A stretch of DNA of 64,000 bases from positions 2,604,001-2,668,000 of the forward strand of contig NZ_LT900217.1 of assembly GCF_900199375.1 (NCBI RefSeq), in the 5' to 3' direction. Numbering within the stretch: the first letter of the stretch is position 1; the number at the start of each line of letters is the position of its first letter. This DNA is from Gordonibacter urolithinfaciens (lineage in GTDB: Bacteria; Actinomycetota; Coriobacteriia; Coriobacteriales; Eggerthellaceae). This document shows positions 9,701 to 17,822 of the stretch, in pieces. The position numbers and the translations under genes were made by a program. The notes beneath the pieces were generated by a model, which ran no database searches, was not told where the DNA came from, and saw nothing but the letters and a program-made list of their open reading frames with translations.

Positions 9701-11086
9701 GACAACAGTTTTGCGCTCACCATGCAAACGGTTCAAGATCAAGGGTGGGCAACGATGGGTTCCATGGAAGACCCCTGCGATTTGGGAAGCTTCAAGGATC
9801 CGGTGAGCATCGGAACTACGGACAGCCGCTACGATGCCCCCATCAAGTTCACCTTGTCGAACGCGACAGGGTTCGCCCCGAAGCCGCTCGATACCGTCAC
9901 GCTCACGCTCAAGGAAGAGGGAACGGAAGGCAAGGAGGTTCCCGTGACGCTGCGGATTCATTGGGAAGAGTCCGCCGTGAAGTCGGTTGAGGTTGGGGCG
10001 GGGCGGCAATACAATGGGCTTTCCCAGACAGAGGCCCTTGCGATTTCGCAGAAGAGTTCTCTGACCGCCGTTTTCGAACTCTCAAGTTCCCTGCAATCAA
10101 GATCATCGTGGATCGAGTTACAGAAGACGGGAGGCACATCGGTTGGATTGCCTTCTGGCACGGAATTCACGCTGCTCAACGACGGGAGATTTTACCGTTG
10201 CCAGATGAAGGGTATTGAGCCCGAAAACAGGATTCTTTTGAGCAGCTTCACCTCTATGGAAAATGATTCGGAGTTGCCAGGGAGCCTCAGCGGCACCGTG
10301 ACGGTCATCGTCGATTTCGGCTCTTCGGCATCGGAGCCTGGCGCGGGGGACTACAGTCTGCGCATGCGAACCGATACGAGCGCCGACAGCGTGGGAGCCG
10401 ATTTCACGATGGATAATTCGGCTGCGACAGCCACCGTCGAAGCTGCTGGCGGTGATGGGTTGTCCCGAGGGACGCACGAGTTCGAGTTGAGCTTGAAGGC
10501 GGGCAGCGACACACGTTTCGCCGACGGGGCGGCGGTGGTGCTCTCCCCGGGAGAGGGCGAGGTCTTCCCCGAGGGCACGGTGTTCAGGGTTGGCGAAGCT
10601 GAGTATTACCCCGTCAACGGCAAGGTGTCCATCCCGCTTGGCAGCGCGACGTCGTTCGTAATGGACACGACGAATACGACTGGCCTCACGAGTGGCGAGC
10701 ACACGCTTTCCGCTCAGGTGCTCCCCACGGGCGCGAACGCGGGCAATGCGGCTCCCCTCTCTGCGGAGGAGGCAGCCTACACCGTCTCGGAGAATCCATC
10801 GTACAGCTTGTCCGTGACCCTTGACGCGGGCTCGAGCCGCATCGTGAAGCCGGGAAGCGCACTTTCCTTCACGGCCAACTACAAGGCATCGGCTGGCGAG
10901 GCAATCACAGTGGGCGCTCGGAAGAAGACTGATGCAGGTTACGAGGACACCGTCGGTTTGACGGCGACTGTCGACGCCGTCAAAATCACCGTCACCGTCC
11001 CCGATGGCACCTCCGCAGGCACCTACCGCCTGCTCTTCAAGCTGGGCGACCAAGAGGTCCCCTACAACATCATTGTCGAGGGGTGA
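6791..11086 (+). CDS. Large glycine-rich repeat surface protein, N-terminus missing (probable degraded adhesin)
   Basis: The first usable start is GTG 6791 (1431 residues), but homologous-looking sequence continues upstream in the same frame to 6599 (HIYANGFNLTIGES at about 6659-6700) with no start codon, signal peptide or RBS. The N-terminal third has repeats of the type GGxVxGNVYGGG (for example GNVYGGGDVADV, GKVFGGGKVSDV, GNLYGGGEEGAV), expected to form a beta-helix. The C-terminal half is Ser/Thr/Gly-rich with Ig-like beta domains and ends DQEVPYNIIVEG, with no LPXTG motif or membrane anchor seen. Base use is visibly less GC-rich than the neighbours, suggesting transfer. Most likely non-functional or a silent cassette in this form. 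Confidence 0.65.
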   Translation: MKSGRYVRINGYIRSQSLGIDCTGRSSSVTVEGNADVDLLVAGSANGAIKNANVGINVKGGKVTTLLGGNQGFSNVLPPYSGSTKIRVEGGEVDNFYCAGSGRDRSVPTFSGELDASITGGKVKKLYGSGSAAYVLKDSKVSVSVAGNGEVTDLFAAGKGWETSFNPDQTELKDVEKFGSFSGNETITVSGNAVVANIYASGEGYSGSTNYEGTKANAYLDGNVTINVEGGTVTGNVYGGGKGIVDPGYEQCARVTENSKVEVNIAGGIVKGNVYGGGDVADVLGSASVALSGGTVQGKVFGGGKVSDVEGSTSVTLSGATVQGNLYGGGEEGAVKGSTTVNVQNGTVNSSVYGGAYGKAGEVFVLGGSTVNMTGGWVRGNVYGGSEFSDDGADDGTTPDLVITNLVGGTVGRNVFGGGYQGTVHGSTHLHIGEKALGACEYYKAHSGEIPQLTASTLSVQGSVYAGGDFGGEGTDYDTITVEGTSHVYIDGDGYDTSAIGTSNSMTLGKGVFGSGASCDAGKTRLVTLKNYGNAVAGGDGEVTRTLSAIQRADRVSIINSHVKLTGQSDVANIDTTALYSLNRIGDHDKADVPSFVNGLVLQDRSTLILESPAMELAALRSWDEKGVETTTGSPSNTLLLDTGTKLSVSFTAKDGVETYGPVRGYTRLLAGASTAGFVYARISPTDTDTDGGFVDKDGKAIGFTDVESAYRYWKVRGEGATANVVRQAVLTARTQASGADVEGFSVAKGVIDLPPAEKGSTYTVKSVGVSNSSLKLVEAAKTGQEDDATWKTSQDNAASGGEEVNLGDQKEAVKASPLNTFGLFMTPGSGFSEVAGAGKVVSEKSMTSGANTVLGTPITGTVSGDNTIPEIEFYLTYFNGGITASQDLGTVTVVLERTNADGKQETTTANVQIVTRTTSLSSLEMDLYATQTGSYTGTLYIPSGAKRELSLTGVDKGSAALVANGAALTDNSFALTMQTVQDQGWATMGSMEDPCDLGSFKDPVSIGTTDSRYDAPIKFTLSNATGFAPKPLDTVTLTLKEEGTEGKEVPVTLRIHWEESAVKSVEVGAGRQYNGLSQTEALAISQKSSLTAVFELSSSLQSRSSWIELQKTGGTSVGLPSGTEFTLLNDGRFYRCQMKGIEPENRILLSSFTSMENDSELPGSLSGTVTVIVDFGSSASEPGAGDYSLRMRTDTSADSVGADFTMDNSAATATVEAAGGDGLSRGTHEFELSLKAGSDTRFADGAAVVLSPGEGEVFPEGTVFRVGEAEYYPVNGKVSIPLGSATSFVMDTTNTTGLTSGEHTLSAQVLPTGANAGNAAPLSAEEAAYTVSENPSYSLSVTLDAGSSRIVKPGSALSFTANYKASAGEAITVGARKKTDAGYEDTVGLTATVDAVKITVTVPDGTSAGTYRLLFKLGDQEVPYNIIVEG

Positions 11087-11221
11087 TTCGCGGGCGCGCA
11101 TGCTCTTTACGCGCGTCCGCGTCTATGCGCATAGTCCATAAGGCTTGAAAGGCAAGCGTTGGCCTTCTCCGCTTGAGATGCGGCGAAAACGCCTATGCCA
11201 GTAAAAGCGATGCGATCGGGG

Positions 11222-11458
11222 CTACTGCCTGCTTTCCTGCTCGGAGTCGTCGGCGAGGTCGCCGACCTTTACCCCTAATCCCGATGCTATCCGATGGAGA
11301 AGCGAGTAACGCACGTCCACTTGGCCCTTCTCGATCTTGGCCAAATGGGAGTAGCCGGTTCCGACGATCAACGCAAGACGGCGCACCGAGAGACCCTGCG
11401 CTTCGCGCAGCTCTGCGATTCTTTTCCCGAGTTGGGCCTGTCGGTCAAATGGTTCCAT
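11222..11458 (-). CDS. Small XRE-family HTH regulator
   Basis: 78 residues if started at ATG 11456-11458 (MEPFDRQAQLGKRIAEL); a longer frame to 11509 is open but its extra 17 residues do not look like family sequence. It is a single Cro/CI-type helix-turn-helix: LGKRIAELREAQGLSVRRLA, IVGTGYSHLAKIEKGQ and a final LGVKVGDLAD. No effector domain. No ribosome site is seen before the start, so the transcript may be leaderless. It is divergent from another HTH gene at 11554 and follows the surface-protein gene tail to tail. Confidence 0.75.
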   Translation of the reverse strand: MEPFDRQAQLGKRIAELREAQGLSVRRLALIVGTGYSHLAKIEKGQVDVRYSLLHRIASGLGVKVGDLADDSEQESRQ

Positions 11459-11476
11459 GAGGTACAGGTTATGGGG

Positions 11477-11482
11477 TACAAT
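11477..11482 (+). promoter_or_regulatory. Probable -10 element for the small HTH gene at 11554
   Basis: The plus strand reads GGGGTACAATGGATAGGG, a TACAAT -10 followed by a purine start about 70 bases before the ATG at 11554. It lies in the divergent control region shared with the 11222-11458 regulator. Confidence 0.45.
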
Positions 11483-11553
11483 GGATAGGGTGTGGTGTAA
11501 GTACGCCACAGTAACGGAGATGGTGCGACCGAGAACGGGGGAGTGTTGATCGC

Positions 11554-11760
11554 ATGCGCATGGAGTGCTGCCTCGTTGACGTTATCGAGGGAAAGGGTAT
11601 GTCGACCGAGGAAGTGGCCGATAGTGTGGGCATATCCGTTGGTATTCTGGCGAGGATCGACGAAGGGGATTTCCTCGCGCTGCGAAAGAGCACGCTGACA
11701 AGGCTCTGCGAGGTTCTCGACTGTCAAGTGGGTGATATTCTCAAGATGGTAGATGGCTGA
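11554..11760 (+). CDS. Small Cro/CI-type HTH regulator (YozG-like)
   Basis: 68 residues starting MRMECCLVDVIEGKGMST. The fold is a single HTH: MSTEEVADSVGISVGILARI, DEGDFLALRKSTLTRLCEVL and CQVGDILKM, the last being the usual end of YozG-type regulators. Genes of this kind often control a neighbour or themselves. It is divergent from a second HTH gene at 11222-11458 and upstream of dnaE, from which it is separated by about 200 bases. Confidence 0.7.
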   Translation: MRMECCLVDVIEGKGMSTEEVADSVGISVGILARIDEGDFLALRKSTLTRLCEVLDCQVGDILKMVDG

Positions 11761-11882
11761 TTGTCTTGGGCGCTATCATTCGCCACCGTCCGGGTTCTGT
11801 TTCGATCCTCTACGTTCTCGCGTTCGCGCAAAAACCATCGTTTGTTCGCTGTTTGTGGGCGGTGCCCGTCGGCCAATGCTGC

Positions 11883-11888
11883 TAGAAT
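11883..11888 (+). promoter_or_regulatory. Probable dnaE promoter -10
   Basis: TGCTAGAATGG, an extended -10 (TGC-TAGAAT), lies 80 bases before the dnaE ATG. The same TGCTAGAATG string precedes the small membrane peptide at 45419. Confidence 0.5.
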
Positions 11889-11968
11889 GGCAACGACACC
11901 ATGACACGCTGCGCACGCACCCAGAACACACCACCAAGCGCATTTCTGACTGATTAGAGGCACAAGAT

Positions 11969-14900
11969 ATGGCATTCGTCCACCTGCACAACCACACTGA
12001 ATATTCCCTGCTCGACGGCCATACGCACATCTACGACATGGTCAAGCGCGCAGCCGACCTCGGCATGCCGGCCGTGGCCATCTCCGACCACGGCGTGATG
12101 TCGGGCGTGCCGCAGCTGTGCGAGATGTGCGACAAGGTAGAGGAGGAGACCGGCAAGCGCGTCAAGCCCATCTACGGCTGCGAGGTGTACTTCACCACCG
12201 ACGAGGAGCTCAAGCGCGACGGCAAGCCGAAGCTCTACCACCTGCTGCTTCTGGCCAAGACGAACGAGGGCTACCACAACCTGGTGAAATTGGTCAGCGA
12301 ATCGCACGTCGACAACTTCTACTACAAGCCCCGCACCACGTTCTCCATGCTGCAGAAGTACGGCAAGGGCATCATCGGCTCGTCGGCCTGCATTGCCGGC
12401 ATCATCCCGAAGCTGCTCGACAACCGCCAGTTCGACGACGCCGTGGCGTGGGCCAACAAGTTCGCCAGCTGCTTCGAGCCGGGCGACTTCTACATCGAGC
12501 TGCAGAACCAGGGCATCCGCACCGACGCCGGCTTCACGCAGACCGAGCTCAACCACATGCTCACCGACGTGGCCAAGGCCGCCGGCCTGAAGACCATCGC
12601 CACGAACGACTTCCACTACCTCACGAAGGAAGACGCGAAGGCGCAGGACTACATGCTGTGCGTGGCCCAGGGCGCCGCCGTGAACGACGAGAAGCGCATG
12701 CGCTTCGAGAACGACGAATTCTACATGAAGACCGAGGAGGAGATGCGCACCGCGCTGAAGGACTTCCCCGAAGCCTGCGACACCACGGTGGAGGTGGCCG
12801 AGAAGGTGGACGTGGTGCTGGAGCGCGATTCCATCCTTCCGAGGTTCCCCTTGCCCGAGGGCGAGACGGAGGAGAGCTACTTTCGTCGCCGCGTGCAGGA
12901 GGGCCTGGTCAAGCACTATGGCAGCCCGGTGCCGCAGGAAGCGCAGGAGCGCGCCGACTACGAGATGGGCATCATCATCCAGCAGGGCTTCCCGGCGTAC
13001 TTCCTCATCGTGCAGGAGTACATCGAGTGGGCGCGCAGCCAGGGCATCGGCGTGGGCCCGGGCCGCGGCTCGGCCGCAGGCGCCATCGTGGCGTACGCCA
13101 TGGACATCACCGCGCTCGACCCGCTGTCCAACGGCCTGCTGTTCGAGCGCTTCCTGTCGCCCGAGCGCGTGGAGATGCCCGATATCGACGTCGACTTCGA
13201 GCAGGGACGCCGCGAAGAGGTCATCAACCACATCAAGGACGTGTACGGCGAGGACCACGTGTCCCAGGTTATCACGTTCGGCACGCTGCAGGCGAAGAAC
13301 GCCGTGCGCGACGCCGCGCGCGTGCTGGACTACCCGTACAGCACCGGCGACCGCATCTGCAAGCTGATCGGCGACGAGCTGGGCATCACCATCGACAAGG
13401 CGCTTGCCACGAACCCCGACCTCAAGAAGGCGTACGAGACCGAGGAGGACGTGAAGGCCGTCATCGACGCCGCGAAGTCCATCGAGGGGCACGTGCGCGG
13501 CGAGGGCGTGCACGCCTGCGCCACCATCATCTGCCGCGACCCCATGGCCGACCACGTGCCCATGAAGCGCGACACCAAGGGCGGCGGCATCATCACCCAG
13601 TACGACGGACATTACACGCCGGAGCTCGGCCTGCTGAAGATGGACTTCCTGGGCCTGCGCACGCTCGACGTGCTCACCATCGCGTGCCGCAACATCGAGC
13701 AGCGCTTCGGCACGAAGGTCGTGCCCGAGGAGATTCCCGTCGACGACGAGGCCGCGTTCAAGCTCATGCAGTCCGGCAACATGGACGGCCTGTTCCAGGT
13801 TGAGGGCGCCCTTTACGTGAGCCTGTTCGCGCGCCTGCCTCCCACGCGCTTCTCCGACATCGTCGCCTCCATCGCGCTCAACCGCCCGGGCCCGCTCGAG
13901 TCCGGCATGGTGGACGACTACGTGAAGGTGGCCAGCGGCAAGACGCAGATCCACTACTACGACGAACGCCTCCGCCCCATTTTGGAGGAGACGTACGGCA
14001 CCATGGTCTACCAAGAGCAGATCATGCAGATCTCCATGGCCATGAGCGGCTTCTCCGCCGGCAAGGCCGACAAGCTGCGCAAGGCCATGGGCAAGAAGAA
14101 GCTCGACGTCATGCGCGCCCTGCAGGAGGACTGGAACAACGGCGCCGTGGAGAACGGCTTCTCGCTGGCCATTGCCAAGCAGATCTGGGAGGACGCCGAG
14201 AAGTTCGCGAAGTACGCGTTCAACAAATCGCACTCGGCCGCATACGCCATCCTGGTCATGCGCACGGCGTATTTGAAGGCGCACTACCCGAACGACTTCA
14301 TGGCAGCCGTGCTGTCGTCCTACATGGGCAACACCGACCGCCTGATCCGCTACATTGCCAGCTGCAACCACAACGGCACGCCCGTGCTGCCGCCCGATAT
14401 CAACTCCTCGAACGCGGAGTTCACGCCTACCGACGACGGCATCCGCTTCGGCCTGGTGGGCGTGCGCGGCGTGGGCGCGAACGTGGCCGAGGCCATCATC
14501 GAGGAGCGCGAGGCCAACGGCCCGTACACGAGCCTGCACGACTTCGTGAACCGCTTGGACGCGAAGTGCTACAACCGCAAGACGCTCGAGGCGCTCATCA
14601 AGGGCGGGGCGTTCGACTCCACGGGCTACACGCGCAAGCAGCTCATGTACTTCGTGGACGAGACGCCGCTTCTAGAGAGCGCGTCGAAGCGCCAGAAGGA
14701 CCGCGACCGCGGGCAGGTGTCCATGTTCGACCTGTTCGGCGACGATCCCGACTCCGGGTTCGAGGAAGAGGTGCCCGAGCCCGACGGCGTGGAGTGGCCC
14801 AAGCGCCAGCTGCTGTCCTACGAGAAGGAGATCATGAAGATCTACGTCTCGGACCACCCCCTGCGCCCGTACGAGGGCACCATCGCCCGCATGACGAAGT

Positions 14901-15433
14901 TCCAGCTGGGCGACTTGGCCGAGCGCACGAAGGAGATCAAGTCCGCCACGTTCGTGGGCATGATATCCACCGTGGTGACGAAGCTGACGAAGCGCGGCAC
15001 GAAGATGGCCACGTTCACGCTGGAGGACACGACGGGGCACATCGAGTGCATCTGCTTCAAGTACGACGAGAACGCCGAGGCCATCCAGGAGGATGCCATC
15101 GTCAAGATCAAGGGCAAGTTCGAGCACAGCGACCGCGGCAACCAGATCATGGCGTTCGAGGTGGAGGCTATCGAGCTGAACGAGGCCGACGCGCGTCCCT
15201 CGCACCTGGAGCTGAAGGTGTCGTCCGCGGACTTCAACCAGGCCACGTCGCAGCGCTTGAACCGCATCCTGAAGTCCTATCCCGGCCGCGACGGCGTGGT
15301 GCTGTTCGTGAGTCAGGGCGACGGCCGCAAGTTCCGCGCCGAGCTGCCGGTGACGGTGGATGCCCGCTCGCAGATCATGCTCTCGGAGATCCAGGACCTG
15401 TTCGGCCGCCCGGTGTGGAGCCGCGCGTCGTAG
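11969..15433 (+). CDS. dnaE: DNA polymerase III subunit alpha
   Basis: 1154 residues, the usual DnaE length. The PHP domain opens the protein (FVHLHNHTEYSLLDGHTH, AISDHGVMSG), followed by the polymerase palm and fingers with GPGRGSAAGAIVAYAM and the catalytic aspartates in PDIDVDFEQGRR (Asp405, Asp407, Asp409). HhH, OB-fold (ATFTLEDTTGHIECICF) and C-terminal tau-binding regions follow. It is the replicative polymerase subunit and acts in the beta-clamp-bound holoenzyme at the fork. The PHP metal-binding residues HxH look intact, so a proofreading role of the PHP domain is possible, as in other Actinobacteria. A hairpin terminator lies 45 bases downstream. Confidence 0.97.
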   Translation: MAFVHLHNHTEYSLLDGHTHIYDMVKRAADLGMPAVAISDHGVMSGVPQLCEMCDKVEEETGKRVKPIYGCEVYFTTDEELKRDGKPKLYHLLLLAKTNEGYHNLVKLVSESHVDNFYYKPRTTFSMLQKYGKGIIGSSACIAGIIPKLLDNRQFDDAVAWANKFASCFEPGDFYIELQNQGIRTDAGFTQTELNHMLTDVAKAAGLKTIATNDFHYLTKEDAKAQDYMLCVAQGAAVNDEKRMRFENDEFYMKTEEEMRTALKDFPEACDTTVEVAEKVDVVLERDSILPRFPLPEGETEESYFRRRVQEGLVKHYGSPVPQEAQERADYEMGIIIQQGFPAYFLIVQEYIEWARSQGIGVGPGRGSAAGAIVAYAMDITALDPLSNGLLFERFLSPERVEMPDIDVDFEQGRREEVINHIKDVYGEDHVSQVITFGTLQAKNAVRDAARVLDYPYSTGDRICKLIGDELGITIDKALATNPDLKKAYETEEDVKAVIDAAKSIEGHVRGEGVHACATIICRDPMADHVPMKRDTKGGGIITQYDGHYTPELGLLKMDFLGLRTLDVLTIACRNIEQRFGTKVVPEEIPVDDEAAFKLMQSGNMDGLFQVEGALYVSLFARLPPTRFSDIVASIALNRPGPLESGMVDDYVKVASGKTQIHYYDERLRPILEETYGTMVYQEQIMQISMAMSGFSAGKADKLRKAMGKKKLDVMRALQEDWNNGAVENGFSLAIAKQIWEDAEKFAKYAFNKSHSAAYAILVMRTAYLKAHYPNDFMAAVLSSYMGNTDRLIRYIASCNHNGTPVLPPDINSSNAEFTPTDDGIRFGLVGVRGVGANVAEAIIEEREANGPYTSLHDFVNRLDAKCYNRKTLEALIKGGAFDSTGYTRKQLMYFVDETPLLESASKRQKDRDRGQVSMFDLFGDDPDSGFEEEVPEPDGVEWPKRQLLSYEKEIMKIYVSDHPLRPYEGTIARMTKFQLGDLAERTKEIKSATFVGMISTVVTKLTKRGTKMATFTLEDTTGHIECICFKYDENAEAIQEDAIVKIKGKFEHSDRGNQIMAFEVEAIELNEADARPSHLELKVSSADFNQATSQRLNRILKSYPGRDGVVLFVSQGDGRKFRAELPVTVDARSQIMLSEIQDLFGRPVWSRAS

Positions 15434-15478
15434 CGGGAGGGCTGCGCGCCTCGGCGTTTCATTACAGTTTGGCAAGCG

Positions 15479-15512
15479 GAAACCGGCCGCGCTTCGCAGG
15501 GCGGCCGGTTTC
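15479..15512 (+). terminator. Terminator hairpin after dnaE
   Basis: Perfect 12-bp arms (GAAACCGGCCGC at 15479-15490 and GCGGCCGGTTTC at 15501-15512) with a 10-base loop, followed by GTTTA. It lies directly upstream of the truA promoter -10. Confidence 0.8.
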
Positions 15513-15515
15513 GTT

Positions 15516-15521
15516 TATGAT
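15516..15521 (+). promoter_or_regulatory. Possible truA promoter -10
   Basis: TATGAT sits at the foot of the dnaE terminator, 10 bases before the truA ATG at 15532, so a transcript from here would be nearly leaderless. Confidence 0.35.
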
Positions 15522-15531
15522 GGAGCGCATC

Positions 15532-16383
15532 ATGACTCAGACTATTCGACATACCGAACCGCGCCCCGCCGGATCCGCTGTGGGAGCTCCTGCCGCCGCC
15601 GATGGAGAGCGCCCCGTGCGCGAGCACACCCTCGCGCTCACCCTCTCGTACAACGGCGCGCCCTTCTCCGGGTTCGCCCGGCAGCCCGGCCAGCTCACCG
15701 TTCAGGGCGACGTGGAGGCGGCTCTCGAGCTCTTGTTCCGCCGGCCCATCGACACGACGTGCGCCGGCCGCACCGACGCGGGCGTGCACGCGCTCGGCCA
15801 GGTGGTGAGCTTCGACGTTGACGACGTGGACCTTGCCGGGCGGTCGCTGCCCTCTTTGCGCCGCTCGCTCAACGCGCTCACGAACGACGCCATCACGGTG
15901 CGCGAGGTGGAGCCGAAGCAGAAGGGCTTCTCGGCCCGCTTCGACGCCCAGGCGCGCGAGTACCACTACCATCTGTGCGTGGACAGCACGGCGCCCATCT
16001 TCATGAAGGACTTCTCGTGGTTCGTGCCGGGCGGTTTGGACGTGTCGGCCATGGAGGCCGGCGCCCAGCACCTGCTGGGAGAGCACGACTTCAAGAGCTT
16101 CTGCATGGCGGCGTCGGCCGTGGGCAAGCCCACGAACCGCAACGTGCGCGAGATATCGTTCCACCCCGAGACGGTGCTCGGCGAGAACATCCTGGCCATC
16201 AAGGTGGTGGGCAACGCCTTCCTGCACTCCATGGTGCGCACCATCGTGGGCACGCTCGTGATGGTGGGGAAGGGCCAGCGACCCTCGTCATGGGTGGGCG
16301 AGGTGCTGGAAGCGCGCGACCGGCAGGCGGCTGGCGAGAACGCCCCCGCTCAGGGCCTCGTGTTCTGGCGCGTGATCTACTAG
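15532..16383 (+). CDS. truA: tRNA pseudouridine synthase A
   Basis: 283 residues from ATG 15532, chosen because GGAG lies 6 bases before it; ATGs at 15517 and 15520 would add only four or five residues. The catalytic aspartate is in CAGRTDAGVHALGQV, and REYHYHLCVD, GEHDFKSFC and GNAFLHSMVRTIVGTLVMVG are standard TruA segments. The enzyme makes pseudouridine at positions 38-40 of tRNA anticodon arms. The roughly 30-residue N-terminal extension before HTLALTLSYNGAPFSGFARQ is longer than usual and of unknown use. Confidence 0.95.
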   Translation: MTQTIRHTEPRPAGSAVGAPAAADGERPVREHTLALTLSYNGAPFSGFARQPGQLTVQGDVEAALELLFRRPIDTTCAGRTDAGVHALGQVVSFDVDDVDLAGRSLPSLRRSLNALTNDAITVREVEPKQKGFSARFDAQAREYHYHLCVDSTAPIFMKDFSWFVPGGLDVSAMEAGAQHLLGEHDFKSFCMAASAVGKPTNRNVREISFHPETVLGENILAIKVVGNAFLHSMVRTIVGTLVMVGKGQRPSSWVGEVLEARDRQAAGENAPAQGLVFWRVIY

Positions 16384-16392
16384 CGTCCGGTC

Positions 16393-16415
16393 CGGGCAGC
16401 TCGGGCCGCTGCCCG
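16393..16415 (+). terminator. Likely terminator after truA
   Basis: CGGGCAGC (16393-16400) and GCTGCCCG (16408-16415) form an 8-bp stem with a 7-base loop, followed by TGTTGT. The T-run is weak. Confidence 0.5.
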
Positions 16416-16563
16416 TGTTGTGCCGCGTCCTGCTTGGCGCGGTCGCGTTGCGGCGCGCGTGCCGCCTATCCGGTGCTGCAGCGCTCCTTCCGGGGCCCTC
16501 AACCGCGGCTCGTTGGCTGCCAAGGATAAAGCAAGGGGGGCTTTGCCGGTTTGAGTTGCGTGC

Positions 16564-16569
16564 TATACT
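16564..16569 (+). promoter_or_regulatory. Promoter -10 for the 16613 gene
   Basis: Extended -10 TGCTATACTGG; a TTGAGT about 16 bases upstream can serve as -35. It lies 44 bases before the ATG at 16613. Confidence 0.55.
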
Positions 16570-16612
16570 GGTCAAACGTCGGTACAATCCACCGCTTGCA
16601 AAAAAGGAAGCC

Positions 16613-17722
<1,110 letters not shown>

Positions 17723-17750
17723 CCGAGCGCCTCCCTCTTTCGCCAACTTA

Positions 17751-17793
17751 TTGCTGGCATTCCGCGATTATTGGATATAATCCTATATTAACG
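17751..17793 (+). promoter_or_regulatory. Promoter with palindromic -10 before the phosphoesterase-ArsS fusion
   Basis: TATAAT at 17776-17781 lies within the short palindrome GGATATAATCC. TTGCTG at 17751-17756 could be a -35 but with 19-bp spacing. The region from TTATTGG through CCTATATTAA closely resembles that at 19983-20006 before the symporter, which suggests a shared repressor or activator. Confidence 0.5.
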
Positions 17794-17822
17794 AGAACCG
17801 CAGCGAGAAAGGATGCGCATCC

